Positions 1 to 11,628 of a stretch of DNA of 64,000 nucleotides are shown here, one piece after another. Below the pieces are notes generated by a model that ran no database searches, was not told the DNA's origin, and worked only from the letters and a program-made list of their open reading frames with translations. A program made the translations under genes and the position numbers. Source of the stretch: Dactylonectria macrodidyma. Its lineage: Eukaryota > Ascomycota > Sordariomycetes > Hypocreales > Nectriaceae. Numbering within the stretch: position 1 is the first letter of the stretch; every line of letters starts with the position of its first letter. The stretch spans positions 186,001 through 250,000 of the forward strand of contig JAGMUV010000024.1 in assembly GCA_020744425.1 (NCBI GenBank), read 5' to 3'.

Positions 1-1260
1 GCGACGTTCGGACACAGGCACTCCGGCAGGGCTGTGAGGTCACATGCTGCTGCTTGAACACCATCCAGAAGACAGGGGAGCTATTGCAAGTCTTGTCAGT
101 CAAAATGAGCAATGGAGGCATGATATTTGAAGCTGGAAGTGATTGCGTACTGAACAATTGGGAAGTAGCCCTATCAGCTCGGTTGCGGAGCTCGAGTCCT
201 GGCTAGCTACAAAAGGCGCATTGGCAATACACAAGAACAGCAACAAGGCCCATGAGTCTCGAAACGTTTCCTTGAACAGCATTGCGTATACCTGAACGCC
301 ACAGGCGATGGGGCTTCGAGGAATGAGGTTTGGATTCCTGCCTCCAACGTCATGAACGAAGCCGGAGCATTTGCGGAGATTTTTTTTGACGAAGGATTTT
401 AGGGGTCGGTACTAGAGGTGCCTCGCACATATATTCCTGCAGAGGAACGGCTCGAGTCAGCCATTTGTCAGACGGGAGGGTCGCGCCGGGGAGGTCTGAC
501 ATGCACGTTTCGCTTCATCTGGGTCGCAGAACGCCACTACGGAGGGGCGTCTTCTAACCCACCGTTTCCCCCTTGTTTGGTTTCAACTTGTATTTAGTTA
601 CGTCTACACAGTCAGCGGCGGGGTGGGGATTGTTGGTGAGTCGTGTTTAGGCTGCTTGGCAAAGTAAGCATTGCGAGCAGGGATTTGAGGAAGTACTTCT
701 GTTTTCGGCATACATCACACTGAGAAAGTCTTCAATCACCCGGTGACAGAATAGAGTTACCTGTTTCAGGTCTCCATCATTTGAAGAAAAGTTATTGGAC
801 TTACTGTATAATTTTTGAGTTTCAACCCATTTATCACCACGACCATTGCTTCTTCCCACTTTCACTAAAAAAACCTTATGACGAAAAATCGAGTTGACTG
901 TGGTCCGTTTAGGCTGTCCTCGGCTCTGTCATAGCCATCGCTTTGACCCCCGAGACCCTTTAGCTCGTTCATAGCCCATCGCTTGGACCCTCGCTTGTGG
1001 CAATTCCACTTCTTTCACAGACAAGGTACGGAATGGTGGCCGCGTTGCTGGGGCGTTATATTGCGGCATTCAAAATTGTGAAACCCCTGCGTCTCCTAGC
1101 TTCGGACAATAGGCCCAAAAACCCTTAGCTGGGCTTAGCACGATCGGTCATAGCCCCACGAGACGGATCAGCTGCATCGGCATCTGGGAACGTTTTTGGA
1201 TCGGGTCAGGGGAGAGCCTAAAGTGCGTTACATTTAACCCGTCTGCTAATCTTCTCGCGC
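1..1260. other. Left-edge non-coding stretch
   Basis: No open frame here looks like a protein I recognise; only short spurious frames occur. A weak direct repeat is visible near 927-1000 (two versions of TCATAGCC(C)ATCGCTT followed by GACCC). It may be the flank of a gene outside the window or decayed intergenic DNA. Confidence 0.5.
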
Positions 1261-1668
1261 CTATAGAACCAGTGCACATTCCCTTTCTGCTCGCGGGAGC
1301 GGCAGACCGGGCAGTTGCGACAGGGTGCTTCGCGATTGGCTCCGCGGAGCCTTGTCCTTATGGATACCCAGCTCCGCGCAAGTGCTTTTTCTCAATTTCG
1401 GAGCGTGGCGAACCGGGATGTTACCTTCCTCTGAGGAGGGGCACTTGATGTGATTGAAGAAGAATCTCAGAACACCATCTTCAATGTTACGCGAACGGTT
1501 CGGCTCGTATACCGAGTGTGGAAGGCAAGCAGGCCGTCCCGTGAACCCCTGGTCCAAGTTCAGAGCCTTCTTTGTTGTTGGTAGCATCACCTGCAGTTTC
1601 CCCAGAGTGGAAGTAGTGACGGTGGACCCGGTGAATACGATGCATTGATCTTGTAATATCCAGTGCAT
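1261..1668 (-). CDS. Possible small hypothetical protein (135 aa)
   Basis: An uninterrupted 135-residue frame starts with MHWILQDQC and ends in a basic, Pro/Leu-rich tail. It has no domain I recognise and no clear signal peptide. The argument for a gene is the upstream context: on the minus strand a TTTATA-like box lies about 35-40 bp before a CA-rich stretch that resembles a fungal 5' leader, just before the ATG at 1668. The argument against is that overlapping frames of similar length exist on both strands and codon use is not distinctive. It may be chance, or an exon of a larger gene. Confidence 0.2.
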   Translation of the reverse strand: MHWILQDQCIVFTGSTVTTSTLGKLQVMLPTTKKALNLDQGFTGRPACLPHSVYEPNRSRNIEDGVLRFFFNHIKCPSSEEGNIPVRHAPKLRKSTCAELGIHKDKAPRSQSRSTLSQLPGLPLPRAERECALVL

Positions 1669-1940
1669 GAAGTTTGAATACGAGTTGAATGTTGAGTGGG
1701 AGTATAAAGGGAAGGTGATGAGGCGAACAAGAAGTCATCTCTAGCACAACCGATAGATAGCTCGGTTCCCCTACGTACGACACCTTCTTTTGCGACCCCT
1801 GTTTGCTTCATCTTTCACTCCTACCACACCGTGGCAGTGAAGAGTCGCCACTCGTGCGCTTGAGGCAAGAGAGGCGAACAGCAAGATTCCACTTTTGGGA
1901 CCGGACCAAAATATCGGATGAATAGTTCCGATTGAGCAAC

Positions 1941-3970
1941 ATGCGCTGGCAACACTCTCTTCTGTCGGCCTTCTTGGCTTCGACTGTTCCTGCATCTGCA
2001 CTGTGAGCTCTCCAACATCTCAACCATATAGTTTTCCGTAGTTGATGCTAACAAGTTAAAGTCCAAATAATCATTATCCACGACAAGCGGATACTTTGAG
2101 CGTCTATGACTATGTCGTCGTCGGCTCTGGCCCTGGTGGAGGCCCATTGGCTGCCAGACTTGCAATTGCCGGTAAAAAGGTGCTGCTCATCGAAGCAGGC
2201 GACGATCAGGGAGACTCTATTCCATACCAGGTGCCTGCTCTTAGCACTCAATCCACGGAGTATGACCCGATGAAGTGGGATTACTTTGTCAATCACTACA
2301 GTGACCTGGACGTGCAAAAGAGAGACTCCAAAATGACATATCAGACCACTTCTGGTGACTTGTATGTCGGATTAAATCCTCCTTCCGATGCTACGCCCCT
2401 CGGCATCCTCTACCCCCGAGCAGGGACTCTGGGAGGCTGCGGGTCGCACAACGCCTTGATCACCGTCTATCCCCACAAAAGCGACTGGAACGATATCGCT
2501 ACGCTGACGGGAGATCAAACATGGAGCGCCTCAAACATGCGTCAGTATTTTAAGCGCATGGAGAAAGCCGATTATTTACCGAACGGTATCGTTGGCCACG
2601 GCTTCAACGGCTGGTTGACGACTACGGTGACTGATCTCGGCTTGGTGATCAAGGACGTCAAGCTTCTCACCGTCATTCTCTCGGCGGCTTCGGCCATGGG
2701 GAAGAGCCTCATTGGCATGATCCTGTCCACCATCGCCGGCTTGGGCGAAGTTCTGCTTCGCGACCTCAATGTTGATTCCACAGGCCGAGATGCGGCAGAA
2801 GGTCTGTACCAAGTTCCCATCGCTGTCAAGGACGGCGTACGAGCTGGGCCCCGCGAGTTTGTTCTGAACACGGCTGGCGCGAAGAATTCCGACGGCTCGA
2901 GGAAATACCATTTGGATATCAAGCTCAATACTTTGGTCACCAAGATTCGCTTCGACAAGAGCGGCACAAAGCCCCGAGCAGTCGGAGTCGACTTTCTTGT
3001 CGGGCAGAGCCTCTACCAGGCCGACCCGCGGTTCAAGAGTACGACCGAGGGCAAAGCCGGAGCTGTAAACGCTTCCTCTGAGGTTATTATTTCTGCAGGA
3101 GCATTTAATACCCCCCAGCTGCTCAAGCTCAGTGGTATTGGCCCCAAGGCCGAGCTCTCATCATTCGACATCCCTGTTGTTGTCGATCTCCCCGGTGTCG
3201 GCACTAACCTCCAGGACCGTTACGAAACATCGGTAGTAGGCAAGTCGCCGACGGATTTCCAGATTATCGAAGACTGCACGTTCTTCCGCTCATCAGAGGA
3301 CCCTTGCCTGAAGAAATGGCAGAGTGGAGCAGCTGACGGGGAGAGAGGCATCTATGGCTCCAACGGCATCGCTCTGGGCATTGTCAAGAAGTCTTCCGTT
3401 GCAGAGGGCAATCCGGATCTGTTCATTGCTGGCGCGCCAATCAATTTCCCGGGATACTACCCTGGGTACTCAGTCAATGGTACTGTGGACGCGCGTCATT
3501 GGACTTGGATCGTCCTGAAAGCGCACAGCAGGAACACCGCAGGCACTGTCACCCTCCGGTCGTCGGATCCTCGTGATGTCCCGCAAATAGACTTCAATTC
3601 CTTCGAAGATGATGCGACGAAGGACGTACAGGCCCTTGTCGAAGGCATGAAACTCTCACGAAAGATGTTTTCTAGTGTCATCCCACTCACTGGAGCCTTC
3701 ACGGAAGTGTGGCCGGGATCCAAAGTCGCCGACTCAGGGCTCGCCCAATTCGCCAAGGACGAGGCTTGGGGACACCATGCTAGCTGCACATGCCCGATAG
3801 GGACGGATGGTGATAAGATGGCGGTCTTGGACTCCAAGTTCCGGGTGCGGGGAACTGAGGGTTTGAGAGTGGTTGATGCCTCGGTATTTCCCAAGATCCC
3901 TGGGTTCTACATCGCAGTTCCCGTCTACATGATTAGCGAGAAGGCGGCTGATGTGATATTGGGCGTCTGA
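1941..3970 (+). CDS. Secreted GMC-family FAD oxidoreductase (choline/glucose dehydrogenase-like)
   Basis: Two exons (1941-2002, 2062-3970) are joined over a 59-bp intron with GTGAGC donor, GCTAAC branch site and AG acceptor, giving 656 aa. Exon 1 supplies a hydrophobic signal peptide (MRWQHSLLSAFLASTVPASA), so secretion is expected. The mature protein opens with the FAD/ADP-binding motif VVVGSGPGGG, continues through an LGGCGSHNALI segment typical of GMC enzymes, and ends with the active-site segment WGHHASCTCPIG and the FAD-closing segment VVDASVFPKIPGFYIAVP. GMC enzymes oxidise alcohols or sugars using FAD. The exact substrate cannot be read from sequence. Length is normal for the family and no break is seen. 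The next genes downstream are methyltransferase remnants, so this may be a survivor of an older secondary-metabolism or oxidative locus. Confidence 0.93.
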
Positions 3971-4726
3971 ATGATAGAAGACTTCTGCCACACTTGGACA
4001 CAGAATTAATTAGTGGCGAGGATGGTTTCCTTTGTTTCATGTTTCAGCGCAGCCATCTTGTCGTAATGAGACAGGATATTAATAAATCCTAATGATTCAA
4101 TGTATCAAATGCTTAGTTTGTGTCTTTGTGGTGAGAAAAACGGCACATGAGCCAGCCCACTGGGTTGCCTTCCTCGTTATCGTTATCGCCGGGTGACATG
4201 CCGTTGAATGCTACAAGGAATAAGCGAGGCAGGTTCAGGCTTCTCCAGATTTCAGTACTCCGTACTCCGTACAGGGGGTTATTTTGAGGAGCTAGTACGT
4301 AGTAATTAGAGATTGTCTCTGGGGTTCTTCCGCTACGGACCCTTGTACATACCCAGTAGCCACGAGCATTCAAAGCGCATGTGAAACCGAAGCTAGCTTG
4401 GTTAGCGAAGCCGCCGTATGCTCCCAAGATCATTTGGCCTATCTACCTAGGGTGTTCAATTGTGCGCATCCTCAAAACCTAGTCCTCTTCCACCTTGGTG
4501 GTGACTTTGTGCTTTTGCTGTGTGTTGGGTTTGACGAGTAGTGATAAATCACCGTGGTCAGACTGAATGCTGCCATCAACACGCCAGATGTGCCGTATTA
4601 AGCTTCTCGCAGGACTCGAGGGTGTGGAGATTAGACGTTATCGGTCAATTCTTGGAGCTGGCTACCTAGACACCCGAAAAAGCTGACAAAAGAAAGAAAA
4701 GAAAACAGTCAAACCCAATGGAACAC
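3971..4726. other. Intergenic, downstream of GMC gene
   Basis: AT-rich 3' flank. A short frame on the minus strand (4113-4433) matches nothing I know. A small tandem of ACTCCGT lies near 4255-4272. No supported gene. Confidence 0.5.
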
Positions 4727-5517
4727 TCATTCAGGCTTTTGTCCATACACAACAATGCTATCTCATTGTTAGTTGGGACCGCTGAGGAAGAGAGTTCACT
4801 CACATTGGCTAATAAGCATGTACGGAGGGATTTCTCAAGCCGCGCCGGACTTTAGCAAGCAGAACATCTATCTCCTCCTTCGTCCATCCCAAAACGCGAG
4901 TATAGACGGCCGCGCTCAATCCTTCCAGTCCAGAAGACACATTTTCAAGTGTCCGCACACCTATAGAAAGTTGATTAGCTGATGTAGTTTTCATGTTACG
5001 CCGTGTGGTTGAGCTAAGCAGGAAAAATGACACATGCACATGCTTGATAGGGAACACAAACGAGGAGTAGACAGAGAAAATATTGCGTACCGAGCTCCTT
5101 GAGTTTTGTATCCTTCGGCCATATTCATTGGCCAGTTGTAGACAACTTGAGTCAAATTCGTGAACCCTGCGGCTTCCATCTGCTCCTTGTGTTGACAGGC
5201 GCCATCAAAGGGCCGATTGACCATTTTTGTGCCATCTAGAAGCGTGTTGACCCACCTCAACACCGCCGAGTTGGGCTTCATGGTGTCATCACCACTTTTG
5301 ATGGGACAGATGTCAACGAGCTCAAGCCACCTGCCAGGGCTCAAGTTATCATATGACTGCTTCCAATCGAAGCGGTCGAAATGGTGACAGCCCCGCCTAG
5401 CAATGATTCCGTATCCTCGTAGATGTCCTCAGCCTCAATGACACCAATGTTATGGAGCATTACAGTTCCAGTGGGCTACCCAGGCGCATCACTTGTTTGG
5501 GAAGTGGGATTAGCCAT
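4727..5517 (-). pseudogene. LaeA-like SAM methyltransferase pseudogene 1 (internally deleted)
   Basis: The minus strand carries both ends of a LaeA/UMTA-type class I methyltransferase. The N-terminus is MANPTSQTSDAPG (ATG at 5517), then a GVIEAEDIYEDTESLLGG-like acidic leader. The C-terminal half has SYDNLSPGRWLEL, MEAAGFTNLTQVVYNWPMN, SGLEGLSAAVYTRVLGW and, after an intron, VVYGQKPE with a stop at 4727-4729. The roughly 200 residues between, including SAM motif I, are missing, and the join is out of frame. There is an in-frame TAG after codon 13 (5476-5478), and a TAG at 4809-4811 exactly where the family has Trp in HAYWP. LaeA-like proteins act in the nucleus or in secondary metabolism; this copy cannot be functional. 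It is related to the copy at 6347-8014. Confidence 0.85.
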
Positions 5518-6346
5518 GGCTAGGCTAGTTTGAAGAACCGGGCAATCTCGGACTCCAAATTGACAAAGTTAAGTCATCAACGTTGCGGTGTGACTGTGTG
5601 ATGCAAGATGAACCCGACATCCATCCTCACGCCATATGAGAGCGGGGTCACGGTAGGGCGAAGAGACATACGGACAAGGGTGCATTGTCCAGTGAGAGTC
5701 GGCAACGCCTCATGCATGCATGCAGAGTACATAAATACTGCGTACAGAGAGCTCAATGGGACCAGGGTTGTGCATGAGCTCGGGGGAGTCCCAGAACGGA
5801 ATGTGTGAACAGGTTCCACCAAAAGCGGAATAACGACCCCGTTGCCGCATTCGAAACCTGCTGATATCAAAATTTGGAACAAAAAGCCAAGATTGGATGT
5901 ATATTCCGTACTGCTATTTGAAGATGGTTGGTTATCTGGAGGCCGATGTGACCATTAGGCCACACCCGACCAAGTTTCAAAGATGCGCACACATAGCCAG
6001 ATGCCGATTGCTTGTGAGCAGTTCACCTTATTTCCTGCTTCACATTTACCCCGCGTTAGAGGGTTCTAGAATGAAATATGTATGGTGAACTTCCCACGTA
6101 TGAAAATAGGGTGTCATTCTTAAATTTGCTACTAGCACGCACGACAACGCGTTTTGCGTCCTTGGAGATCTTTGTGGTTATTGGGAGGAGGCTAGTGATA
6201 CATTCTAAATTTCAATCGACTCAGACTAGCATGTGAAATCTACCCCCTCACTCGCCAAGTTTATTCGGGTATGACCGCACTGACGCCGTGAATGCAATTA
6301 TCAAGTCAGACCATTGGGACTAACACTCGCGAAACAGAATATTGAC
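5518..6346. other. Spacer between the two methyltransferase remnants
   Basis: No frame here resembles a known protein. A ~100-aa minus-strand frame (5577-5882) has no domain signal. Probably decayed sequence separating two related pseudogenes. Confidence 0.5.
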
Positions 6347-8014
6347 TCATTCGGGCTTCTGTCCATACACCGCATGTCTGCAACACGTCCTGGTTAGCAT
6401 ATGTGTCTAGAAGCGAGACTACGACTGATAATGCAAGGGCAAGGCTCACATGGGCCACCAAGCGTGGATTGATTCGTTCTTCATATCATTTCTCACATTG
6501 GCAGAAACAACTCAACCTCTTCCTGACTCCACCCCAAGGTACGGGTGGACAGGGCCATGTTCAAGCCTGAGAGGCCACCAGCGATATTGTGAAAGCACCA
6601 AAATCCTATACCAGAATTAGTCTCCTAGTTCCATTTGACAGAGGTCCAACGTAGATCTAGGACGGTATTCATGAGCCTTTTCGAGGCTGAGCCCGGAAGG
6701 AAGATGCGGTGACTGCCACCGAGGAGACCACATACCTAGGTTCTTGTAGTAGGATTCCGCGGGTCATCGGTTCATGGGCCACTTGTAAATCACCTCAGTG
6801 ACGTTCACAAACCCTGCGTCAATCATTTGCTGCTTGTACATCGACGCACTCTCTCCAGTCCTTCCAAAAATGGAGGTCGACTTGATCATTAACTGGGACC
6901 ACTGATTGATGTACGAGTCCTTTACGGTGCCGTCGTCACACCTCAGCGGGAAGCAAATATCTTGGCACTCAACCCGACCCCCAGGAACCAGGCCTTCAAA
7001 GCTCTGCCTGAAGAATTTGGGCTAGTCCCCGATGGAGCCTGTCATCATGCGAGCGAAAACGAGGTCGAATTTGTGACTGAAAGTCCACTCATCTTCGAGA
7101 TCGTCAACCTGGAATGTAAGGTTGGCGGGAAAGCTGGTGATACATTAGCGTCTCGATTCGTAGAGAATTGGGGCAGGTTCTCTACTGAAATCGACTGCCC
7201 AAATACCAGTACTAGTGCTAGCATCAAGAACACGACTGATGGATTTCTCTTTTCCAGCTGGGTAGCGAAATAGCTTTCCGTTGAAGGTTTTTCATGATTA
7301 GAATGTACGTGCTTGACGTGCAAGCGAAGACTTGTAAACGAGCTGAAGGGAGACGGGCGCACAACCAAAAAAACATCGTGGCTTACCTAGCCGATCCTGC
7401 TCAGACTAACCAAAGACAGGAGCCAAGATGTTAGCATGCGCTATGTGAGGGTCCCCAGAAATGCGAATGAATATGCAAGGCGGACGCTCCTACTGCATCA
7501 TTCGGAAGGACATATCCAACTACACATAGTGTCAACGAGTTTAAGGTATATTCTCAGTCTGCCATGCACTTACTACCATCTTTGAAAGAGGATTAGGTTC
7601 GGCCGTTCTCCTGGCGGTACTGGAGAATGCTGGAGCGCATTGATGCTGTGGAGCTGGCGACATTGTCCTGTGGGTACGGGGAAAGACAGAGTGCGAGTTA
7701 GCCTTGTCGCTGAATGAGAAGCACTGGGTCAGGATCCGAGATCCGAAGCGCATAAAGTGTAGAGGGTCAATTCATTTGCAACTTACTTCTATGGCGGAGT
7801 CATCATCTGCCCCGTCGTTATCAGTTGCCTGTCGCGGGTCAATCAAAGCTATCCCGTATCATTCCGTTCGAACGACGCTCACCTCTGCGGTGAGCAGCTC
7901 CGACTCGAGGCCCGCGGCATCGACCTTGGACAGTGGCGGTAGCCTTGGGCTTGTTGACTCCGTATTCTCGATATCAGCCGAAGGTGGAGTGGTTGGTTGG
8001 GCGCAGTCACCCAT
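6347..8014 (-). pseudogene. LaeA-like SAM methyltransferase pseudogene 2 (full-length, many stops)
   Basis: An almost complete LaeA-like methyltransferase can be traced on the minus strand, with introns still visible. Start MGDCAQPTTPPSADIE (8014), then SSTASMRSSILQYRQENGRT, GYVLPNDA, the SAM motif I region (RVLDASTSTGIWAVDF), DDLEDEWTFSHKFD, MMTGSIGD, DAGFVNVTEVIYKWPMNR, LSTRTLGWSQEEVELFL and the end AVYGQKPE-stop (6347-6349). Breaks: TAA after ENGRT; TAG at 7022-7024 in GD-stop-PKFF where the family has Trp; TGA at 6764-6766 in MNR-stop-P, again a Trp site; a frameshift near 6500 between VELFL and ANVRNDMKN; frame breaks around motif I. The Trp-to-stop changes are G-to-A transitions, as expected of repeat-induced point mutation in a duplicated gene. 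Confidence 0.88.
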
Positions 8015-10804
8015 GAGTCTTGTATGTGCCACCTAGGAGCAGCGAATCTGACGGTAGGATAGAATGGTGGTGGCAGTTGCAGAAGACAGAGGGTATTCTG
8101 TCGCAGGGATTCAACACTGGACCAGACTAGTGTAACAGGCGAGAAAACTACACAAGCCCTTACCACAAATAGTAACTTCCGTTCTCCAACATGAAGATGA
8201 ACATATACATTGAATGACCAACGTACGATAAGTACAGTTTAGTTGTGCCGCACACCAAACATGTCTTTCCCACTGGTTGACCAACGACGTGAGTGACGTG
8301 TCCACCAGCTGTCTTCAGGGATTGGAACAGACAGTCTGGAGAGGGCTAAGGATGCAGGGAGTGAGGAGAGGAAACAGGGCATGGGGTTGTGGGTCATGAT
8401 ACCCTGCACGAGTTTCTTCAACGGAAGGTCGTGTAACGGGCCATCGGGAACGATGGATCGAATTAACATTGAACGGAACGCTAGCCATTCATAGTAGCGT
8501 ATGCGATGGATGATATGAATTAAGTACTAGCTTGGGATGAAACGCAGGCACAAGATATCCATCTAAATGTCTCATCTTTATTTACTAGTCACATGTTTTC
8601 GTAGCACATTATCCGTCCTACTGCGCCGCGGCCAAGTTCCTTTGTCCAAGGCTCCTGCAAGTGTCATGTTGAGGTAGGAATGTGTGCAAGCGGGGGCTCG
8701 ACCCAAACGGATGTGTGCCGTGTTCGATGCATATGCAGTATCGGATAAGCGACCGGCTACTGGCAAAGACGAGAAGAGAGAACAACTTCATTTTTTTTTT
8801 GCATTGTTCTAGCAGCTTGCCCTTAAATAACCTAACAGCCAATCACTTTAGAGAAGAGAGAGCCACAAAACCCTATCTTGTATCTATCTACCAACAACTG
8901 AGGAGAGCGACTATGGTGCTCACACACTAAACTTGCCATAGCTATGTTTTCAGTGGTTGCCTTAGCTTTGTTTGATGCAAGCATGTGGCGCATCTGGTGG
9001 GTGAGCTAGGCACGTCCCGAGCGGCACGCGCCGACCCTGTTGTGTGGAACTCTCACTAGGTTCTCCGTTGCATAAGCAGCATGCACCATTTCCATCAACT
9101 CCAGACCACAAACCCTCTGGAGATACCTAGACGAGCCTGCTACAGCGCTCTATAGGCGAGGCCCCATCTATTCGGGAGACAGTGATGTACTCGTCATAGA
9201 GCCGCCCCACAAAGTTATCCCCGGCATGCATGTAGGACGAGTGCAGATCACCATGAACAGCTTGTATTGCATAACCTCAACGGTCCGCTCTAAGCACGTA
9301 TGAATGGAATAGATCACCAAGTGAAGCCATAGCGAAACGCTTGCGGCGACAGGTAGGACATCGAGACTGTAGTGGGGTAGATAGAATCGTGTTGAAGCAA
9401 CTCGAATTTGAGATTCAGTTCGAGTCGAGAGTTCTCGCAAAATGGGACATTCAGAACGACCGGGTGCGCTTATCGAACTGAATAGATATGTGTTGAAGAA
9501 GGTGAAGCATCCGACTCAATTTTGATAACCATGAAGATCACCATGGCTTGATGTAATCTCTCCTGTAACTGGGACAAAAAATTTAGTCAACTATGCAGAA
9601 TCTCATCGGCTTGTGAGCAATGATTGTCCTGGCACGTTTTGTAGTCTGAACTTAAAAAAGAAAAAGAAAAAAAGAGTTCCCATTTGCTTAGGAGAATGGC
9701 TCCATTATGATGAGATAATTTTTCAAGTTCCGGGGACAAAAAGTTGGAATCATGAATAAAGCCTTGAGGGACGGTCCTCTACTATCTCTTGGTCGAATGA
9801 CATGTCTGATGACGGTGCCATGTAGAAAAAAGAAGTTCGCCATGGGATGCATGTGTGTTGGAATAGAAGAAGGGTGGACCGAAAGAAAAGAGATGTGGAT
9901 ATCGATGACCGAGTAGTCATGAGTATAGGCGCATTGTGTTAACGCGGTTGGAGACATCTCTGTTGATCTGGCCAGGATATTGGCCCTGTTGATCAGCGTG
10001 CTTAATCTAGACGCCTGCCATCGAATTTGATTTGGTGGAACATTGTCCAACTGCATTATTTTCTATTCCAAGGGCCATTGGTCTACCATGGTTCACCTAG
10101 AATACCTCGCAGTTCATACTGATATTTTTTATGTGATGCTTTGGTATTTAAGCTGATTTTTCAACACCGCAACTGGAAAGGGTACGTTGGCATGATTGGT
10201 TAGAGGAGGTCCACAGGAAGAGCCTCGCTACAACGCACAAAATGGCTCCCTGCGGCGGTATGGTTTGTAGACAACAAAGCCCACCCATCATCTCTAGGTA
10301 CGATACACGAGCATGGGCTTATTGGACCTTTTCCATCAGGCACAGATAGGACTTTAGGGATCATGTGTGCACGAGGCAACGATAGAACTCGAGCTTCGCT
10401 TCTGGCATGCAAAGGCCTGTGGCTCCACTTAGACATCACAACTGCCGTCATGGTGTCGCATGTATGAATTTACAGGGTTACATTGTCTAGGTGGCTGTGT
10501 CATCCATCTATCATAGGTACTGATTCTACTAGTCGACTAGCTGGACATTTAGCCAGACATATAGCCAGTCCTTCCACTAGCCATTCAGCTAGTTATCTAG
10601 TGAAGCGCCGATAGAGATCTATAACTGGGGATGACATTGCGACAGGGGTTACCAATAGGGGTTAAAATCTGCGCTTCTTATGGGACATAAATAGCGCGTC
10701 ACAGGACCCTGGGTTGAAAAAAATCCCAAAGGCATCTTTGCGCAATCTTTCAGTGTAGCCATCGCCGATACCACGCCAAACGATTCAACCAGCCCAGGCA
10801 CACT
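8015..10804. other. Gene-poor 2.8-kb stretch with a possible decayed coding patch
   Basis: No intact gene. On the minus strand, 9050-9440 has patches that look protein-like in two different frames: LHLVIYSIHTCLERTVEVMQ, then after a frame change GDNFVGRLYDEYITVSRIDG. This suggests a frameshifted remnant of a gene I cannot name. The rest has frequent stops, homopolymer A/T tracts (9650-9680) and no recognisable domain. Confidence 0.45.
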
Positions 10805-11628
10805 ATGTTGGACCCCACTCCCGACTCTTTGATTAGCCTCGATGACGGCAAGAAGTACTGGGAGGGCATTGAGCCCACGGTGAGCGGTATGCTGGGCGGC
10901 AAGACCTCGGTGTCCAGGATCGACCTCCAAGGGTCGCGGACTTTCTTGGCGAGGCTAGGCTATGGCACGAAGAACGGGCGGCAAAGGGTCTCCAGGGCTC
11001 TTGAAGGAGGAGCTGGGTGGGTTTAATCCTCTTATACATGCCGCAGCATAGGCCACGCTCGAACGACTACTGACCGATGATCCCTTCGCCGCGTCACAGT
11101 ATTGGAAGGGTCACTGAGGGGCTTCTACTGCGACTTGTTGAGCAAGTAGACATTATCGAGCCCGTGTCTAAGTTCACCGACGTGCTTGTGGGAAAGCCGG
11201 GCATTGGGGAGATTTACAACGTCGGGCTCGAAGGGTGGCAGCCTGCCGAGGGCGTCCAGTATGATCTGATATGGATCCAATGGTGCGCTGCATACCTCCC
11301 TAACAAGGAATTCTTGGAGTTTCTGGAGACGTGCAAAGCTGCATTGAGTCCAGACGGCGTGCTGGCTTTTAAGGAAAACATTAGCACGGACGACAACGAC
11401 GACTTTGATGCGGAGGATAGCAGTGTGACGAGGTAAGTATCTTCCCGCGATAAGAGACGAAAGGCATCGAATGGAATCTAATACTGGCGCGATAGGTCAA
11501 ATATCAAGTTTCAGGCTCTCTTCAAAGCAGCAGGATGGCGACTCGTCAGGACCGAACTCCAGAGGGGTATGCCGCTGGTTGATGGCCAGATGTTACTGCC
11601 GGTGATGATGTACGCATTGAAGTTGTAG
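10805..11628 (+). CDS. TAE1: Alpha-N-terminal protein methyltransferase (NTM1/Tae1, DUF858 family)
   Basis: Three exons (10805-11016, 11100-11432, 11496-11628) give 225 aa. The family methylates the alpha-amino group of proteins starting with X-Pro-Lys after Met removal, using S-adenosylmethionine, in cytosol and nucleus; ribosomal proteins are classic substrates in yeast. The sequence follows NTM1 from end to end: GKKYWEGIEPTVSGMLGG, the SAM-binding motif GAGIGRVTEGLLL (rebuilt across intron 1), YDLIWIQWCAAYL with the family's conserved WIQW, KAALSPDGVLAFKEN, and DSSVTRSNIKF with the conserved D-S-S. Splicing restores the frame exactly at both junctions. Length matches the human and yeast enzymes (~223-232 aa). 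It appears intact and probably single-copy housekeeping. Confidence 0.93.
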
